Positions 51,994 to 60,930 of a stretch of 64,000 nucleotides of DNA are shown here, piece after piece. Source of the DNA: JAHECQ01 sp963775125. GTDB taxonomy: Bacteria; Actinomycetota; Acidimicrobiia; Acidimicrobiales; SZUA-35. The position numbers were made by a program, and so were the translations under genes. Below the pieces are notes generated by a model. That model did not search any database. It worked only from the letters and a program-made list of their open reading frames with translations, and had not been told where the DNA came from. The stretch lies in NCBI GenBank assembly GCA_963775125.1, contig CAVZHQ010000002.1, positions 930,001 to 994,000 on the forward strand, given 5' to 3'. Positions within the stretch are counted from its first letter, which is position 1, and every line of letters starts with the position of its first letter.

Positions 51994-52896
51994 ATGGCAG
52001 TCGTATCAATCCCTGTAGGTGACGGGCTCACGCTGGTCGGAGACGAATGGGGAGACCCTTCCAACCCCCCGGTTCTCATGCTCCACGGTGCCGGCCAGAA
52101 CAGGCACGCCTGGAAGAACACCGCCGAGACCCTCATCGAACGGGGCTACTTCGTGCTCACCGTCGACGCCCGAGGTCACGGCGACAGTGACTGGTGCACG
52201 CAGTCCAAGTACGACAGTGAGCACAGCGGCAGCGACACGCTTGCTCTCGTCGATCATCTCGCCCGTCGACGCGAACTGCTGCCCGACGCCGGTCGGCTCC
52301 CGCCAATCCTCATTGGCGCGTCGATGGGAGGCATGGCGGCGCTCTCCGCGCAGCACCTACGGGGCGGCGACCTGTTCCGCGCGCTGGTTCTGGTGGACAT
52401 CGCGCCTGGCTTCGCGATCGAGGGCGCAGCCCGCATCATCAACTGGATGGCCTCGAACCCTGACGGGTTCGCCACCCTCGAAGACGCCTCGGATGCCATG
52501 GCGGCCTACAACCCGCACCGTCCCCGTCCGAAGGAACTCAGCGGTCTCACCCGAGTCCTTCGTCAAGGCGAGGACGGCCGCTGGCGCTGGCGTTGGGACC
52601 CCAACTACATCCTCAGCAAGCCCGGGTTCGCCGACGGGGACCCCGAGCTCATGCGCACCCACATGGAGTCGATGAACGATCGGCTCCTCAACGCGGCAAG
52701 AGACATCACCGCTCCGTTGCTGCTCGTTCGCGGCGGGCAGTCAGACCTCGTCACCGAAGAAGTCGCCCAGGAATTTGTGGCGCAGGTCCCGGGCGCCGAG
52801 TATTTCGATGTGGAACACACCGGCCACATGGTCGCCGGTGACGACAATGACGCATTCACCGCAGCCGTCCTCGAGTTTCTGGAGCGAACCCTATGA
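51994..52896 (+). CDS. Alpha/beta hydrolase
   Basis: 300 residues. Features: oxyanion segment LMLHGAGQNRHAWKN, nucleophile elbow LIGASMGGMAALSAQ (G-A-S-M-G), ARGHGDSDW, the acid region LLVRGGQSDLVTE and catalytic His in VEHTGHMVAGDDN. Peroxidase-type hydrolases and esterases share this pattern; substrate unknown. Divergent from the GrdB-like gene by 89 bases and overlapping the SDR gene by ATGA at its end, so hydrolase and SDR are co-translated. Confidence 0.85.
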   Translation: MAVVSIPVGDGLTLVGDEWGDPSNPPVLMLHGAGQNRHAWKNTAETLIERGYFVLTVDARGHGDSDWCTQSKYDSEHSGSDTLALVDHLARRRELLPDAGRLPPILIGASMGGMAALSAQHLRGGDLFRALVLVDIAPGFAIEGAARIINWMASNPDGFATLEDASDAMAAYNPHRPRPKELSGLTRVLRQGEDGRWRWRWDPNYILSKPGFADGDPELMRTHMESMNDRLLNAARDITAPLLLVRGGQSDLVTEEVAQEFVAQVPGAEYFDVEHTGHMVAGDDNDAFTAAVLEFLERTL

Positions 52897-53803
52897 CCGA
52901 AGAGCCGAAGCCGACCAAGGACGAGCGCGACGACCTGCGTGAGCAAGGGGCACTGGCACCCCGCGGCGGCATGCAAGACTTCGAGGGACGGGTGGCCGTC
53001 ATCACCGGCGGGGCCAGTGGCATCGGGCTCGGCATGGCCCGGGCTTTCGCCGGCGCCGGGATGAAGCTGGTGCTCGGAGACCTGGACACCGCAGCGCGCT
53101 CGCTGCGGTCGTCGCCGATCTCACCGCCTCCGGCGCAACGGTGGTCGGTCGCCGCTGCGACGTCTCGCAGCTCAGTGAGAACGAGGCGCTCGCCGATCTG
53201 GCCATGGACACGTACGGCAAGGTCAACGTCTTCTGCGCCAATGCCGGTATCGGCATCCCGACCGCGACCCACAAGATGAAGCTCGACGACTGGAAGTGGA
53301 TCATCGACGTCGATCTGTGGGGGCCGATCTACGGCGTCAACGTCTTCCTTCCACTCATCGAGGAACAAGGCGAGGGCCACGTCAACGCCACCGCGTCGAT
53401 GGCGGGCCTCATTGCCAGCCAGATGATGGGCGCGTACAACGTGGCGAAGTTCGGCGTGGTTGCGTTGATGTCGACGCTCGAGCGCGACCTCCGGGGCCGC
53501 AAGAGCCCCATCACGGCGTCGGTGCTGTGTCCTGGTCCGATCAACACCAATATCAGCCGCAACTCGGTCGGATTCCGGCCAGGTCAGGCCAAGCCGAAAA
53601 CCGACGGAGCGGTGGCGGCCAAGACCGCAAGCGGCATTCAGTCGATGCTCGAGCAGGGTATGGACCCCGACGAAGTCGGCCGGCTCGTCCTCGAAGCCAT
53701 CGGCTCCGGCCGTTTCTGGGTTCTGACCCACCCGCATTGGGCCAAGAGCCTCCAGAAGCAGGTTGCGGCGATGGTCGAGGATCAGAGTCTCTCCCGAGGC
53801 TGA
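52893..53803 (+). CDS. Short-chain dehydrogenase/reductase (one frame break)
   Basis: About 304 residues when read over a one-base deletion near 53098 (after LGDLDTAA). NAD(P)-binding Rossmann start VAVITGGASGIGLGMARAFA, then after the break AAVVADLTASGATVVGRRCD, NAG region CANAGIGIPTATHK, catalytic Tyr/Lys in MGAYNVAKFGVVALMSTLE and a C-terminal tail. The Ser of the catalytic triad is NATASMAGL. Start ATG 52893 overlaps the hydrolase stop by 4 bases. Uncorrected frames give two shorter ORFs, 52893-53279 and the 53141-53803 frame. Confidence 0.82.
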
Positions 53804-53814
53804 CCCGCGCCGGC

Positions 53815-54720
53815 TCAGCGCATGGCGGCGCCGAGGCCGCCGTCGGGGAAGATGATTTCGCCGGTCACGAAGCTCGCTTCGTCCGACGCCAGGTAGAGGC
53901 ACGCGTTGGCGATGTCGACGGCTTCGCCCAACCGGCGCAGTGGCGTCTCTGCGAGTCGAGCGTCGACCCATGTGTCTCGGGCCGCGGCGGCGGCCGACAT
54001 CGGCGTCTTGATGTATCCGGGTCCCACCGCGTTGGCCCGAATGCCGAACCGGGCCAGCTCGAGGGCGAGCACCTTGGTGAGCATCCAGACTCCGGCCTTC
54101 GACACGCAGTACTCGCCCGCCCCCGGCAGGGCGGTGACGCCTGCCACCGACGCGATGCTGACCAGAGCACCCGGCGCCCGGCGTTCGACCAGATGTTTGG
54201 CGACGGCCTGATTGGTGAGCATCACGCCGGTGAGGTTGACGTCGATGACCCTCTGCCAGCTCTCGATCGCCTTGTCGATGATGAACAGATCGCCCCGGCT
54301 CATGCGATCGGCGCCGTACTGCTCCTCGTCCTCGCGGCTCACGTAGTCGGCGTGCGAGATGCCTGCGGCTGCGACCGACGTGTCGATGCGGCCGAAGACG
54401 TCGACGGCGTGGGCAATCATGGCCTGGGTGGAGGCAGCGGAAGTCGTGTCGACCTCGACCGCCGTTGCCTGGCCACCCGCGGCCAGAATCTCGGAGGCGA
54501 CCACCTCGGCTCGATCGAGGTTCAGGTCGGCGACCACGATGGACGCACCTTCTTCGGCGAAGCGCAACGCGCAGGCTCGGCCGATGCCGGAGGCCCCTCC
54601 GGTGATGAGCGCCACCCGTTGATCGAGTCGGTCGCCCTTTCGGGCGCCGTTGGGCGCGGCCGGTACCGGCTGTGTGGTGCGAGCGGTCGGCTGGTTGGGA
54701 ATCGGATCGTTGGCTGTCAT
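53815..54720 (-). CDS. Short-chain dehydrogenase/reductase (SDR)
   Basis: 301 residues from ATG 54720. Rossmann GGASGIGRACALRFAEE, NAG-like AAAGISHADYV, active-site residues Ser in LVSIASVAGV and Tyr-x3-Lys in GEYCVSKAGVWMLT, and a C-terminal DGGLG end (EIIFPDGGLGAAMR). The protein has a 35-residue hydrophilic N-terminal extension before the Rossmann fold. Classical SDR oxidoreductase; substrate unknown. Convergent with the first SDR (11-base gap) and divergent from the MFS gene by 9 bases. Confidence 0.9.
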   Translation of the reverse strand: MTANDPIPNQPTARTTQPVPAAPNGARKGDRLDQRVALITGGASGIGRACALRFAEEGASIVVADLNLDRAEVVASEILAAGGQATAVEVDTTSAASTQAMIAHAVDVFGRIDTSVAAAGISHADYVSREDEEQYGADRMSRGDLFIIDKAIESWQRVIDVNLTGVMLTNQAVAKHLVERRAPGALVSIASVAGVTALPGAGEYCVSKAGVWMLTKVLALELARFGIRANAVGPGYIKTPMSAAAAARDTWVDARLAETPLRRLGEAVDIANACLYLASDEASFVTGEIIFPDGGLGAAMR

Positions 54721-54729
54721 GGTGTGAGC

Positions 54730-55938
54730 ATGGCCCGCCTTGTGCGCCGGAGCGAAACCGACGCGTCCGAACCGACCCACCGGGTTGCGGTTGTGGCGGT
54801 CGCGACGCAGTTCTTCATCAACGGCGCCATCTTCGCCTCGTTCATGCCCCGCCTCCCCGAGATTCGCGACCAAGTGGGTTTGAGCAAGGCGGGCATTGGT
54901 CTGGTGCTGTCGCTCGCTGGTGCAACAGGCCTCGTCGGGTCCGTGCTGACGGGTCGGGCCATCGAGCGTCTCGGGACCAGGCGCGTGATCCTCATCGCCG
55001 GTTCGATCGTCGCCGGCGCGCTGGCCCTCGTGGGTCAGGCTCGGGCAGTACCGATGTTGATGGTCGGCCTCGTCGGGTTGTCGACCTTCGACGTCCTGGT
55101 CGACACCTCGATGAATCTTCAAGGCTCATGGCTGTCAGCCGCCCGGCCCACCCCGATCATGAATCGGCTTCATGGTCTCTGGAGTCTGGGGACGGCCGTG
55201 GGCGGAGTGGTATCGGCTCGGGCCGCAGCGGCCGGAGTGTCCTTGCGCGTCCATCTGACGGTTGTGGCTGTCGCACTGTTGGTCGTGGTGCCGATCATCT
55301 CGCGCGGCCTGCTTCGTCAGGATCATGTCGCCGAACTGGCGCACGGGAACCGAAACACGGTCGCCGAACCGGGATCGAAGCGTGATCTGGCGTTGCCGTT
55401 GCTCTTCCTGGCCGGATTCTTCGGCGTGAGTGTCGAGATGACCTCGATCGACTGGGCCGCGTTCCGCCTGACCGACGATCTGGGTGCCAGTACCAGCGCG
55501 GGCGCGCTGGCTTATGTAGCGGTCACCGGCGGCATGACCGTCGGCCGCTTCTCCGGCGACTGGCTGACCAAGCGCTTCGGCGGCGATCGCCTGTTGATCT
55601 GGTCGACGGTCATGGCCGCCATCGGCCTGGCGGTGGTATGCGGCGTCGACAACACCGTGGTGGTGCGCCTGGCCTACTTCTTCATAGGGCTGGGAGCAGC
55701 GACGATGATGCCCCGACTCTATGACCGGGCAGCGCAGCGGAAGGGGCGCCGCGGAGCGGGTCTCGGTTCGCTCACTGCGGGCCTTCGCACCGCGATGCTC
55801 GTCGTACCGGCGCTCGTCGGCGCAGTGGCAGAGTCGGCTTCGGTCGCTCGTGCCATGGCGTTGGTGACTCTGCCGAGTGCCGTTGCGTTCGTGCTCCTGG
55901 TCAACGCCCTCCAGCGGGACCACCCAGTCGGGCAATGA
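54730..55938 (+). CDS. Major facilitator superfamily transporter
   Basis: 402 residues with twelve predicted membrane helices. Signature elements: FMPRLPEIRDQVGLSKAGIG, the loop 2/3-type GRAIERLGTRRVILIAG, and SLWSLGTAVGGVVSARAAA-like second half. The motif set is close to sugar/fucose permease-like MFS members. A charged cytoplasmic loop at residues about 205-228 separates the halves. It could import a substrate for the neighbouring SDRs or the GH13 enzyme; inference. It ends inside the convergent GH13 gene (overlap 38 bases). Confidence 0.87.
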   Translation: MARLVRRSETDASEPTHRVAVVAVATQFFINGAIFASFMPRLPEIRDQVGLSKAGIGLVLSLAGATGLVGSVLTGRAIERLGTRRVILIAGSIVAGALALVGQARAVPMLMVGLVGLSTFDVLVDTSMNLQGSWLSAARPTPIMNRLHGLWSLGTAVGGVVSARAAAAGVSLRVHLTVVAVALLVVVPIISRGLLRQDHVAELAHGNRNTVAEPGSKRDLALPLLFLAGFFGVSVEMTSIDWAAFRLTDDLGASTSAGALAYVAVTGGMTVGRFSGDWLTKRFGGDRLLIWSTVMAAIGLAVVCGVDNTVVVRLAYFFIGLGAATMMPRLYDRAAQRKGRRGAGLGSLTAGLRTAMLVVPALVGAVAESASVARAMALVTLPSAVAFVLLVNALQRDHPVGQ

Positions 55939-57550
55939 CCGCTTCGCCCGGTTGCAGCGTCACCGGGCCAGGAGTCGACGCCGGGTCGACGAACGATCGG
56001 CTCGAGTAGAGGACGACCAGCGTCGGGTCGCCGGCGCCAGTGTCGTCCGCGCCGGTAGGCACCAGCGCGCAGTCGTCGCCCGCGTTGAGCGCGACGAGCA
56101 CATCGCCGCGCCGGTAGGAGACGATCGAGGCATCATCGGCGCCCATCCACTCGACGGTCGAATCGAGCGTTCCGAGTTGGCGGCGGACGTCGAGCAGTCG
56201 GCGGACCAGGTGAAGGTGTGACGTTTCAGCTTCTCGCTGCGCCTGCGCCGATTCCTCCGGTGAGTGCCACACCGGCAACCAGGTCTTGGCCGCCGTGGAG
56301 AATCCGGCGTTCTCGGACCTGTCCCACGGCATGGGCGTCCGGCACCCGTCGCGCCCTGGTGTCCCCGGGTTGCGGACCTCGACCGGATCGGTGAGCTGGT
56401 CCGGCCGAAGTACTGCGTCTTCCAGACCGAGTTCTTGTCCTTGATACAGGAACGGCATGCCAGGCAGGCCGAACAGAAGCGTGGTGAGGCCGAGCGATCG
56501 GTCCCGACCAAGGTCGCCGCCTCCAAAGCGCGTGGCCGGTCGGGAGTCGTCGTGGCTACTGGTGACCCAGCCGGTGCGGTGACCGACGAGTTCCGCGACT
56601 TCCTGGATGGTCTGACGTATGTGGGCCGCCTCCCACCGGAGCTTCATGGTGCCGAACCAGAAGCCGATGTCGAGCCCGTCGCCGGGGACCAGTTCGGCCA
56701 GTTGCCGAGGCGTCTCGACGTATGTCTCGCCGATCAGGATGGCGCCGTACTCGGCTGCCACGGTTCGCCAGTGTCGGAAAATTCGATGGCTCTCGGGTTG
56801 GAGAAGGTCGTAGCGGTGATCGAGGCTTTCGAAGCGGTCTCTGGCGTTCGTCAACCCTTCGAGGGGGCGGAGCAGGGGGTCATCTCGGAACTCGGCGTCC
56901 TTGTAGAGGGCATGCGCCACGTCGATCCGGAAGCCGTCGAGTCCGCGCTCGAACCAGAAGCGCAGGATGGCCTCGAACTCGGCGTGCACCGCCTCACTGC
57001 GCCAGTTCAGGTCGGGCTGCTCGGGCAGGAACAGATGGAGGTAGTACTGACCGGTGGTCGGGTCGAGCGTCCAGGCCGGCCCGCCGAAGTGGCTCAGCCA
57101 GTTGTTGGGAGGACCGCCGTCGGGCGCCGGGTCGCGCCAGATGTAGTGCTCGCGGTAGGGGTTGGTTCGATCGGCCCTGGACGCCTGGAACCAGCGGTGG
57201 TCGGAGCTGGAGTGGTTGGGGACGAGGTCGGCCACGACCCGCAGGCCGAGTGCATGCGCCTGGTCGATCAGCCGGTCCATGTCGGCCAAGGAGCCGAACA
57301 GGGGATTGACGTCGGTGTAGTCGGCGACGTCGTAACCGAAGTCGGCCATGGGGGAGGGGAAGAACGGGGTCAGCCAGACGAGATCGACACCGAGCCAGGC
57401 CAGGTGGTCGAGGCGGTCGATGATGCCGGGGAGGTCGCCGATCCCGTCGCCGTCGCTGTCGGCGAAGGATCGCACGTACACCTGGTAGCCGACCGAATCG
57501 GCCCACCAGGAGTGCGTGCTGGACTCGGCGTCTGGTTGCTGCTGAGGCAT
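55901..57550 (-). CDS. GH13 alpha-glucosidase/trehalose-synthase-type enzyme
   Basis: 549 residues from ATG 57550. GH13 regions in order: SVGYQVYVRSFADSDGDGIG, region I VVADLVPNHSSSDHR, region II DGFRIDVAHAL with the catalytic Asp, region III AILIGETYVET with the acid/base Glu, and region IV VTSSHDDSRPATRFG where the usual N-H-D is S-H-D. The GDGIGDLPGIIDRLDHLAWL segment is typical of alpha-glucosidases and oligo-1,6-glucosidases acting on short alpha-glucans or sucrose/trehalose. A C-terminal beta domain ends AVIARLGG. An 11-residue Gln/Pro-rich N terminus precedes the fold. Promoter side faces the small gene at 57662. Confidence 0.92.
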   Translation of the reverse strand: MPQQQPDAESSTHSWWADSVGYQVYVRSFADSDGDGIGDLPGIIDRLDHLAWLGVDLVWLTPFFPSPMADFGYDVADYTDVNPLFGSLADMDRLIDQAHALGLRVVADLVPNHSSSDHRWFQASRADRTNPYREHYIWRDPAPDGGPPNNWLSHFGGPAWTLDPTTGQYYLHLFLPEQPDLNWRSEAVHAEFEAILRFWFERGLDGFRIDVAHALYKDAEFRDDPLLRPLEGLTNARDRFESLDHRYDLLQPESHRIFRHWRTVAAEYGAILIGETYVETPRQLAELVPGDGLDIGFWFGTMKLRWEAAHIRQTIQEVAELVGHRTGWVTSSHDDSRPATRFGGGDLGRDRSLGLTTLLFGLPGMPFLYQGQELGLEDAVLRPDQLTDPVEVRNPGTPGRDGCRTPMPWDRSENAGFSTAAKTWLPVWHSPEESAQAQREAETSHLHLVRRLLDVRRQLGTLDSTVEWMGADDASIVSYRRGDVLVALNAGDDCALVPTGADDTGAGDPTLVVLYSSRSFVDPASTPGPVTLQPGEAVIARLGGPAGGR

Positions 57551-57661
57551 GGATGGGCCTGTCTCGGTTGGTGGAGATCGAACTCGCAAGGAAAGCGACT
57601 CCGGCGCAGTGTCGTCAAGATTTGCGGTGAACTTTCAAGAAATCACCGAAAGGACCCACAG

Positions 57662-58126
57662 GTGACCTGCTGCATGACGCCGTTTACTATGGCATTCGCC
57701 AGCCAGCGAGACCAGGCGGCCGAGGCGTTGCGGTACCGCCCAGATCCTGCGGCGGCCCGTCCGGCGACTGGGCGCACGATGACCATCGGACCGGCGATCC
57801 CGATTCTCGACAGCTGGTACGTCGCCACCGGGCTCACCACCATGCAGCACGAGGTCACTCGGCACGGCGTCGTCGCAGCCAACCTGCCGCTCCATCAACT
57901 CAGCAACGAGCAGGATGCACCCGGCAGTCGCGTTGTCGAGGCAACGTTGGTGCGTCGAATGAGCACAGCTCCGCCACCTCCTGATCCTGGCGGTCCCGAT
58001 TCTCGGATCGGACAGGGTCAGATGGCGAGGGTGGGTGTCGTGCGGTTTCATCGAGCTCTACCTCCGCCCCACCTCGTGGCTGGGTCCTCGCGCCTAGCGC
58101 CAATCAGGGTCATGATGGGCCCATGA
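57662..58126 (+). CDS. Hypothetical protein upstream of parA
   Basis: 154 residues if read from GTG 57662, with GAAAGGA seven bases upstream and a stop overlapping the parA start (ATGA), which argues for a real gene. The first 110 residues keep high third-position GC (ASQRDQAAEALRYRPDPAAA, ILDSWYVATGLTTMQHEVTR). The last 45 residues are Pro/Arg-rich and less convincing, so a frame change inside is possible. No domain is recognised. It could be a partner of the ParA-type ATPase. Confidence 0.42.
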   Translation: MTCCMTPFTMAFASQRDQAAEALRYRPDPAAARPATGRTMTIGPAIPILDSWYVATGLTTMQHEVTRHGVVAANLPLHQLSNEQDAPGSRVVEATLVRRMSTAPPPPDPGGPDSRIGQGQMARVGVVRFHRALPPPHLVAGSSRLAPIRVMMGP

Positions 58127-58893
58127 CACTTCGTGCCGCGGTAGTGACCGAGAAGGGCGGGGTGGGTAAGACCACCGTGACGTTGGGGCTGGCTTCGGCT
58201 GCACGAGCTGCGGGCGATCGGGTACTCGTCGTCGACCTCGACCCGCAAGCCTCCACGTCCCTGGTCCTCGGCGTCGACCCCGCCGAGGCCCTCGGCAAGC
58301 TGGCCGCTGCGCTCGATGCCCCCAAACCGGGCGGAGCGGCGGGCTCGCTCGTGCAGTCGTGCTGGGGACCGGAGGTGGTGGTCATGCCGGCGGGGCGCGA
58401 CTTCCGGCAGTGGCAGAACAGTGGCACGGACAAGGTGCGGGCGAATCGCCTGCAACGAGCGCTCAGGGGGGTCGCCGACTTGTTCGACATGGTGCTCATC
58501 GATTGCCCGCCGGGTCTCGGCGACCGGGCGACCATGGCGCTCACTGCGGCCGATCGAGCGGTCATGGTTGCCGAACCCTCGGTCTTCAGCGTCGATGCAA
58601 TCGCTCCCGTGGCCGATCTCATCGACGAGGTCTGGCAGCAGTACAACGACCGACTCGATCTGGCCGGCGTCATCATCAACCGGATGCCCGCGGTGTCAGC
58701 CGAGGCCGAGCGACAGTACGAGGCCATCGCCAAGATCGTCGGCCGTCGGGCTGTGTGGAAGCCGGTCATCCCCCAACGCGTTGCGCTATCCGAAGCAGCG
58801 TCCCAGTCGGCCTCCATTCATGCCCTCGGCGCCCGCGGCGCCGACGTGGCCGCCGCCTTCGATCAGCTCTACCGCAAACTCAAACGCTCCTGA
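58123..58893 (+). CDS. ParA/MinD-family ATPase
   Basis: 256 residues. Deviant Walker A TEKGGVGKTTVTLGL, Walker A' signature VLVVDLDPQASTSLVLG, and Walker B-like DMVLIDCPPGLGDRATM. DNA- or membrane-binding specificity is not visible, and no ParB follows; a palindromic repeat and convergent flgE come next. Candidates are orphan ParA, a FlhG/FleN-like flagellar regulator, or plasmid-type partition protein. Its position right before the flagellar genes favours a role in positioning, but they are transcribed in the opposite direction. Confidence 0.85.
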   Translation: MTLRAAVVTEKGGVGKTTVTLGLASAARAAGDRVLVVDLDPQASTSLVLGVDPAEALGKLAAALDAPKPGGAAGSLVQSCWGPEVVVMPAGRDFRQWQNSGTDKVRANRLQRALRGVADLFDMVLIDCPPGLGDRATMALTAADRAVMVAEPSVFSVDAIAPVADLIDEVWQQYNDRLDLAGVIINRMPAVSAEAERQYEAIAKIVGRRAVWKPVIPQRVALSEAASQSASIHALGARGADVAAAFDQLYRKLKRS

Positions 58894-58915
58894 CCATCGC
58901 TTCAACCCCCAACCC

Positions 58916-58968
58916 CCGTTCCGTGCAGCGTTTTCCACGTCAGACGTGGAAAACGCTGCACAGAACGG
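58916..58968. repeat. Palindromic GC-rich repeat element (copy C)
   Basis: Arms 58916-58940 and 58944-58968 match as perfect complements except one base, around loop CAG, with the same GTTTTCCACG / CGTGGAAAAC core as copy B. Outer C-runs (58906-58915) can pair with GGGTTGGGGG at 58984-58993. Located between convergent parA and flgE, where it could terminate both transcripts. Confidence 0.85.
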
Positions 58969-59059
58969 TGTCGTGGAGGTCGTGGGTTGGGGGGCTGCCG
59001 ACGGCGATCAGACGTGCGCGGGAACCCCGGAGCCATTGCCTGATCGCCGCCATCAACCG

Positions 59060-60302
59060 TCAGCGCTTGAGGTTCACGATCTCCTGCAGCATTTCGTCTG
59101 AGGTCGTGATCACCCTCGAGTTGGCCTGAAAGCCACGTTGTGTGCGGATGAGGTTGGTGAACTCTTCGGTGAGATCGACGTTGGACATCTCCAACGTCCC
59201 CGGTGCGACGACGCCACGACCGCCGCTGGAAGCCACGCCCATCTGGGCGAGACCCGAGTTGACGCTGGCTCGGAACATCGTTCCCGTCACACGTTCGAGA
59301 CCCTCGGGATTGGCGAATGTCGCGATGGCGATCTGAGCAATCGCCCGCACCTGACCGTTGGTGTAGGTGCCAGTGATGATGCCGTCCTCGCCGACGCTCA
59401 ATCCGGCGAGCTGACCAGTCGTGGACCCGTCCTGGTTGAGCGCGGCGATGGAGCCCAACGCCGAGAGCTGGGTGATGCGTCCGGTCACGTCCGGTCCGCC
59501 GAGGGTGATGCTGACCGCTCCCAGACCCGGGATACCTCCGGCCGCGATGTCGGCCGACAGGTCGGCCGGGCTGGTGAGTTCGCCGTTGGCGTCGAAGACA
59601 AGGGTGTTGTCGGTCAAGGCGACTGGTGTAGCGGACGGGCCGTAAGTTGCCGAGACCGTCCAATCGGTAGGACTGGACTTCGTGAAGGTCAGCTCGAGTT
59701 CGACGGGGGCACCGACGCTGTCGTACACGTAGAGTCCGGCGACCTGGGTGTCGCCGATGGCGGCGGAGACGGGAAGGTTTCCACCGAGGTTGACCTCGGA
59801 CGTGACGATCGGAGCGACCTGCTCGCCTGCCGGAATACTGATGCGACCGTAGGGGCCCGAAGGGTTGATGGCACCCGTTGGCGACGCCTCCCAGCCTTGG
59901 ACGAAGCCGCCGTCGACCCCGACGAGGTTGCCGTTGGAATCCACGAACATCGAGCCGGCTCGGGTGAACAGTTGCTGACCCTCCTGCTCCACGGTGAAGA
60001 AGCCGTCACCCTGGATTGCCAGATCGAGGCTGCGCCCCGTGCTTTGGAGCGCCCCTTGCAGGAAGTTCTGAGCGATGCCGCCGACCTCGCGCGCCGAGGC
60101 CGATCTGATTGGGGTTCGTGCCGCCGAGCGATTGGGTTGGGGCGCCAGCGCCATTGAGAGTCTGGCTGAGAATGTCCTGGAAGATCGCTGCGGACTTCTT
60201 GAAGCCAGTGGTGTTCACGTTCGCGATGTTGTTGCCGGTCACGTCCATCATGGTCTGGTGAGAACGGAGACCGGAGACGGCGGCATACATGGATCTGATC
60301 AT
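59060..60302 (-). CDS. flgE: Flagellar hook protein FlgE (one frame break)
   Basis: About 413 residues after joining two ORFs at a one-base insertion near 60100 (IGLGA | EVGGIAQNF). The N-terminal flagellar rod/hook signature is MYAAVSGLRSHQTMMDVTGN followed by NNIANVNTTGFKKS. The hook D1/D2 middle region is Gly/Ala/Ser-rich (GQQLFTRAGSMFVDSNGNL). The C terminus LIRTQRGFQANSRVITTSDE and MLQEIVNLKR is the axial-protein coil. It assembles the hook that links filament to rod, directed by FlgD and limited by FliK, both upstream in transcription. Without correction it splits into ORFs at 60006-60302 and 59060-60154. Confidence 0.88.
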
Positions 60303-60371
60303 TGGGTTGCTGCTTTCTGGGATTCTGAATGCTGGGAATGAGATTGGTTGGGGAGGCTTGTTCGTTGCAGA

Positions 60372-60851
60372 TCAGGTGGGGGCGCTCATCGCCACAGCAC
60401 CGATGCCCATGATCGAGGTCATGCTCACGGGTCCTTTGTCCGTGATGAGCTTCACCTCGCCGGCGATGACCTCCGCACTCGAGACGACGGCGGTCTGGCG
60501 CACTTCATCGGCGTCGAGATAGGTCACCGACCGTCCGACCAGGCTGCCGGCCATGCTCAGACCGTTGAGAATTGCCGCGTTGGAACCTTGCTTGGTGAGC
60601 TCGTCCAGCTTCTCGATGGTGGTGAATTGGGCGGTGGTCGCCATGAACTCAGCCGGGTCGTTCGGGTTGAGGGGATCCTGGTAACGGAGTTGGGCGACGA
60701 GCAGTTTGAGGAAGGCTTCCTTGTCCAATTGGCTGGAGGGCAGGTTGCCCGTCGCTCCTTGAGCGCCGAGCTCGGTGAGGTCGGTCGAAACGGTGGTCTG
60801 GTAGGCGAGCCTGGTCAGACCGGAACCGATGGCAGCTATGGGGTCGGTCAT
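60372..60851 (-). CDS. flgD: Flagellar hook-capping protein FlgD
   Basis: 159 residues. The conserved N-terminal FlgD region is present: QLDKEAFLKLLVAQLRYQDP and LNPNDPAEFMATTAQFTTIE, followed by a short C-terminal part (EVRQTAVVSSAEVIAGEVKL). The family normally has a larger Ig/FlgD-Ig C-terminal domain, so this one is short. FlgD caps the growing hook and allows FlgE subunits to polymerise. It lies 69 bases from flgE and 79 bases from fliK. Confidence 0.88.
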   Translation of the reverse strand: MTDPIAAIGSGLTRLAYQTTVSTDLTELGAQGATGNLPSSQLDKEAFLKLLVAQLRYQDPLNPNDPAEFMATTAQFTTIEKLDELTKQGSNAAILNGLSMAGSLVGRSVTYLDADEVRQTAVVSSAEVIAGEVKLITDKGPVSMTSIMGIGAVAMSAPT

Positions 60852-60930
60852 GTTGGAGACGCTCCCTCTTTCTTGTTGTGGTTTCGGTAGGTAAAGTTGG
60901 GCAGACCTTGGATGGCCAGTTCCGACGGGG

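Noticed and set aside
53296..55938. 880-codon plus-strand frame spanning two SDR genes and the MFS gene
   Set aside because: Its first 480 codons are antisense or out of frame with the SDR genes; only the MFS part from 54730 has helices and motifs.
56264..57660. Plus-strand frame opposite the GH13 gene, contiguous with 57662-58126
   Set aside because: The part before 57662 is the antisense of GH13; only the part with its own Shine-Dalgarno and GTG was kept, at low confidence.
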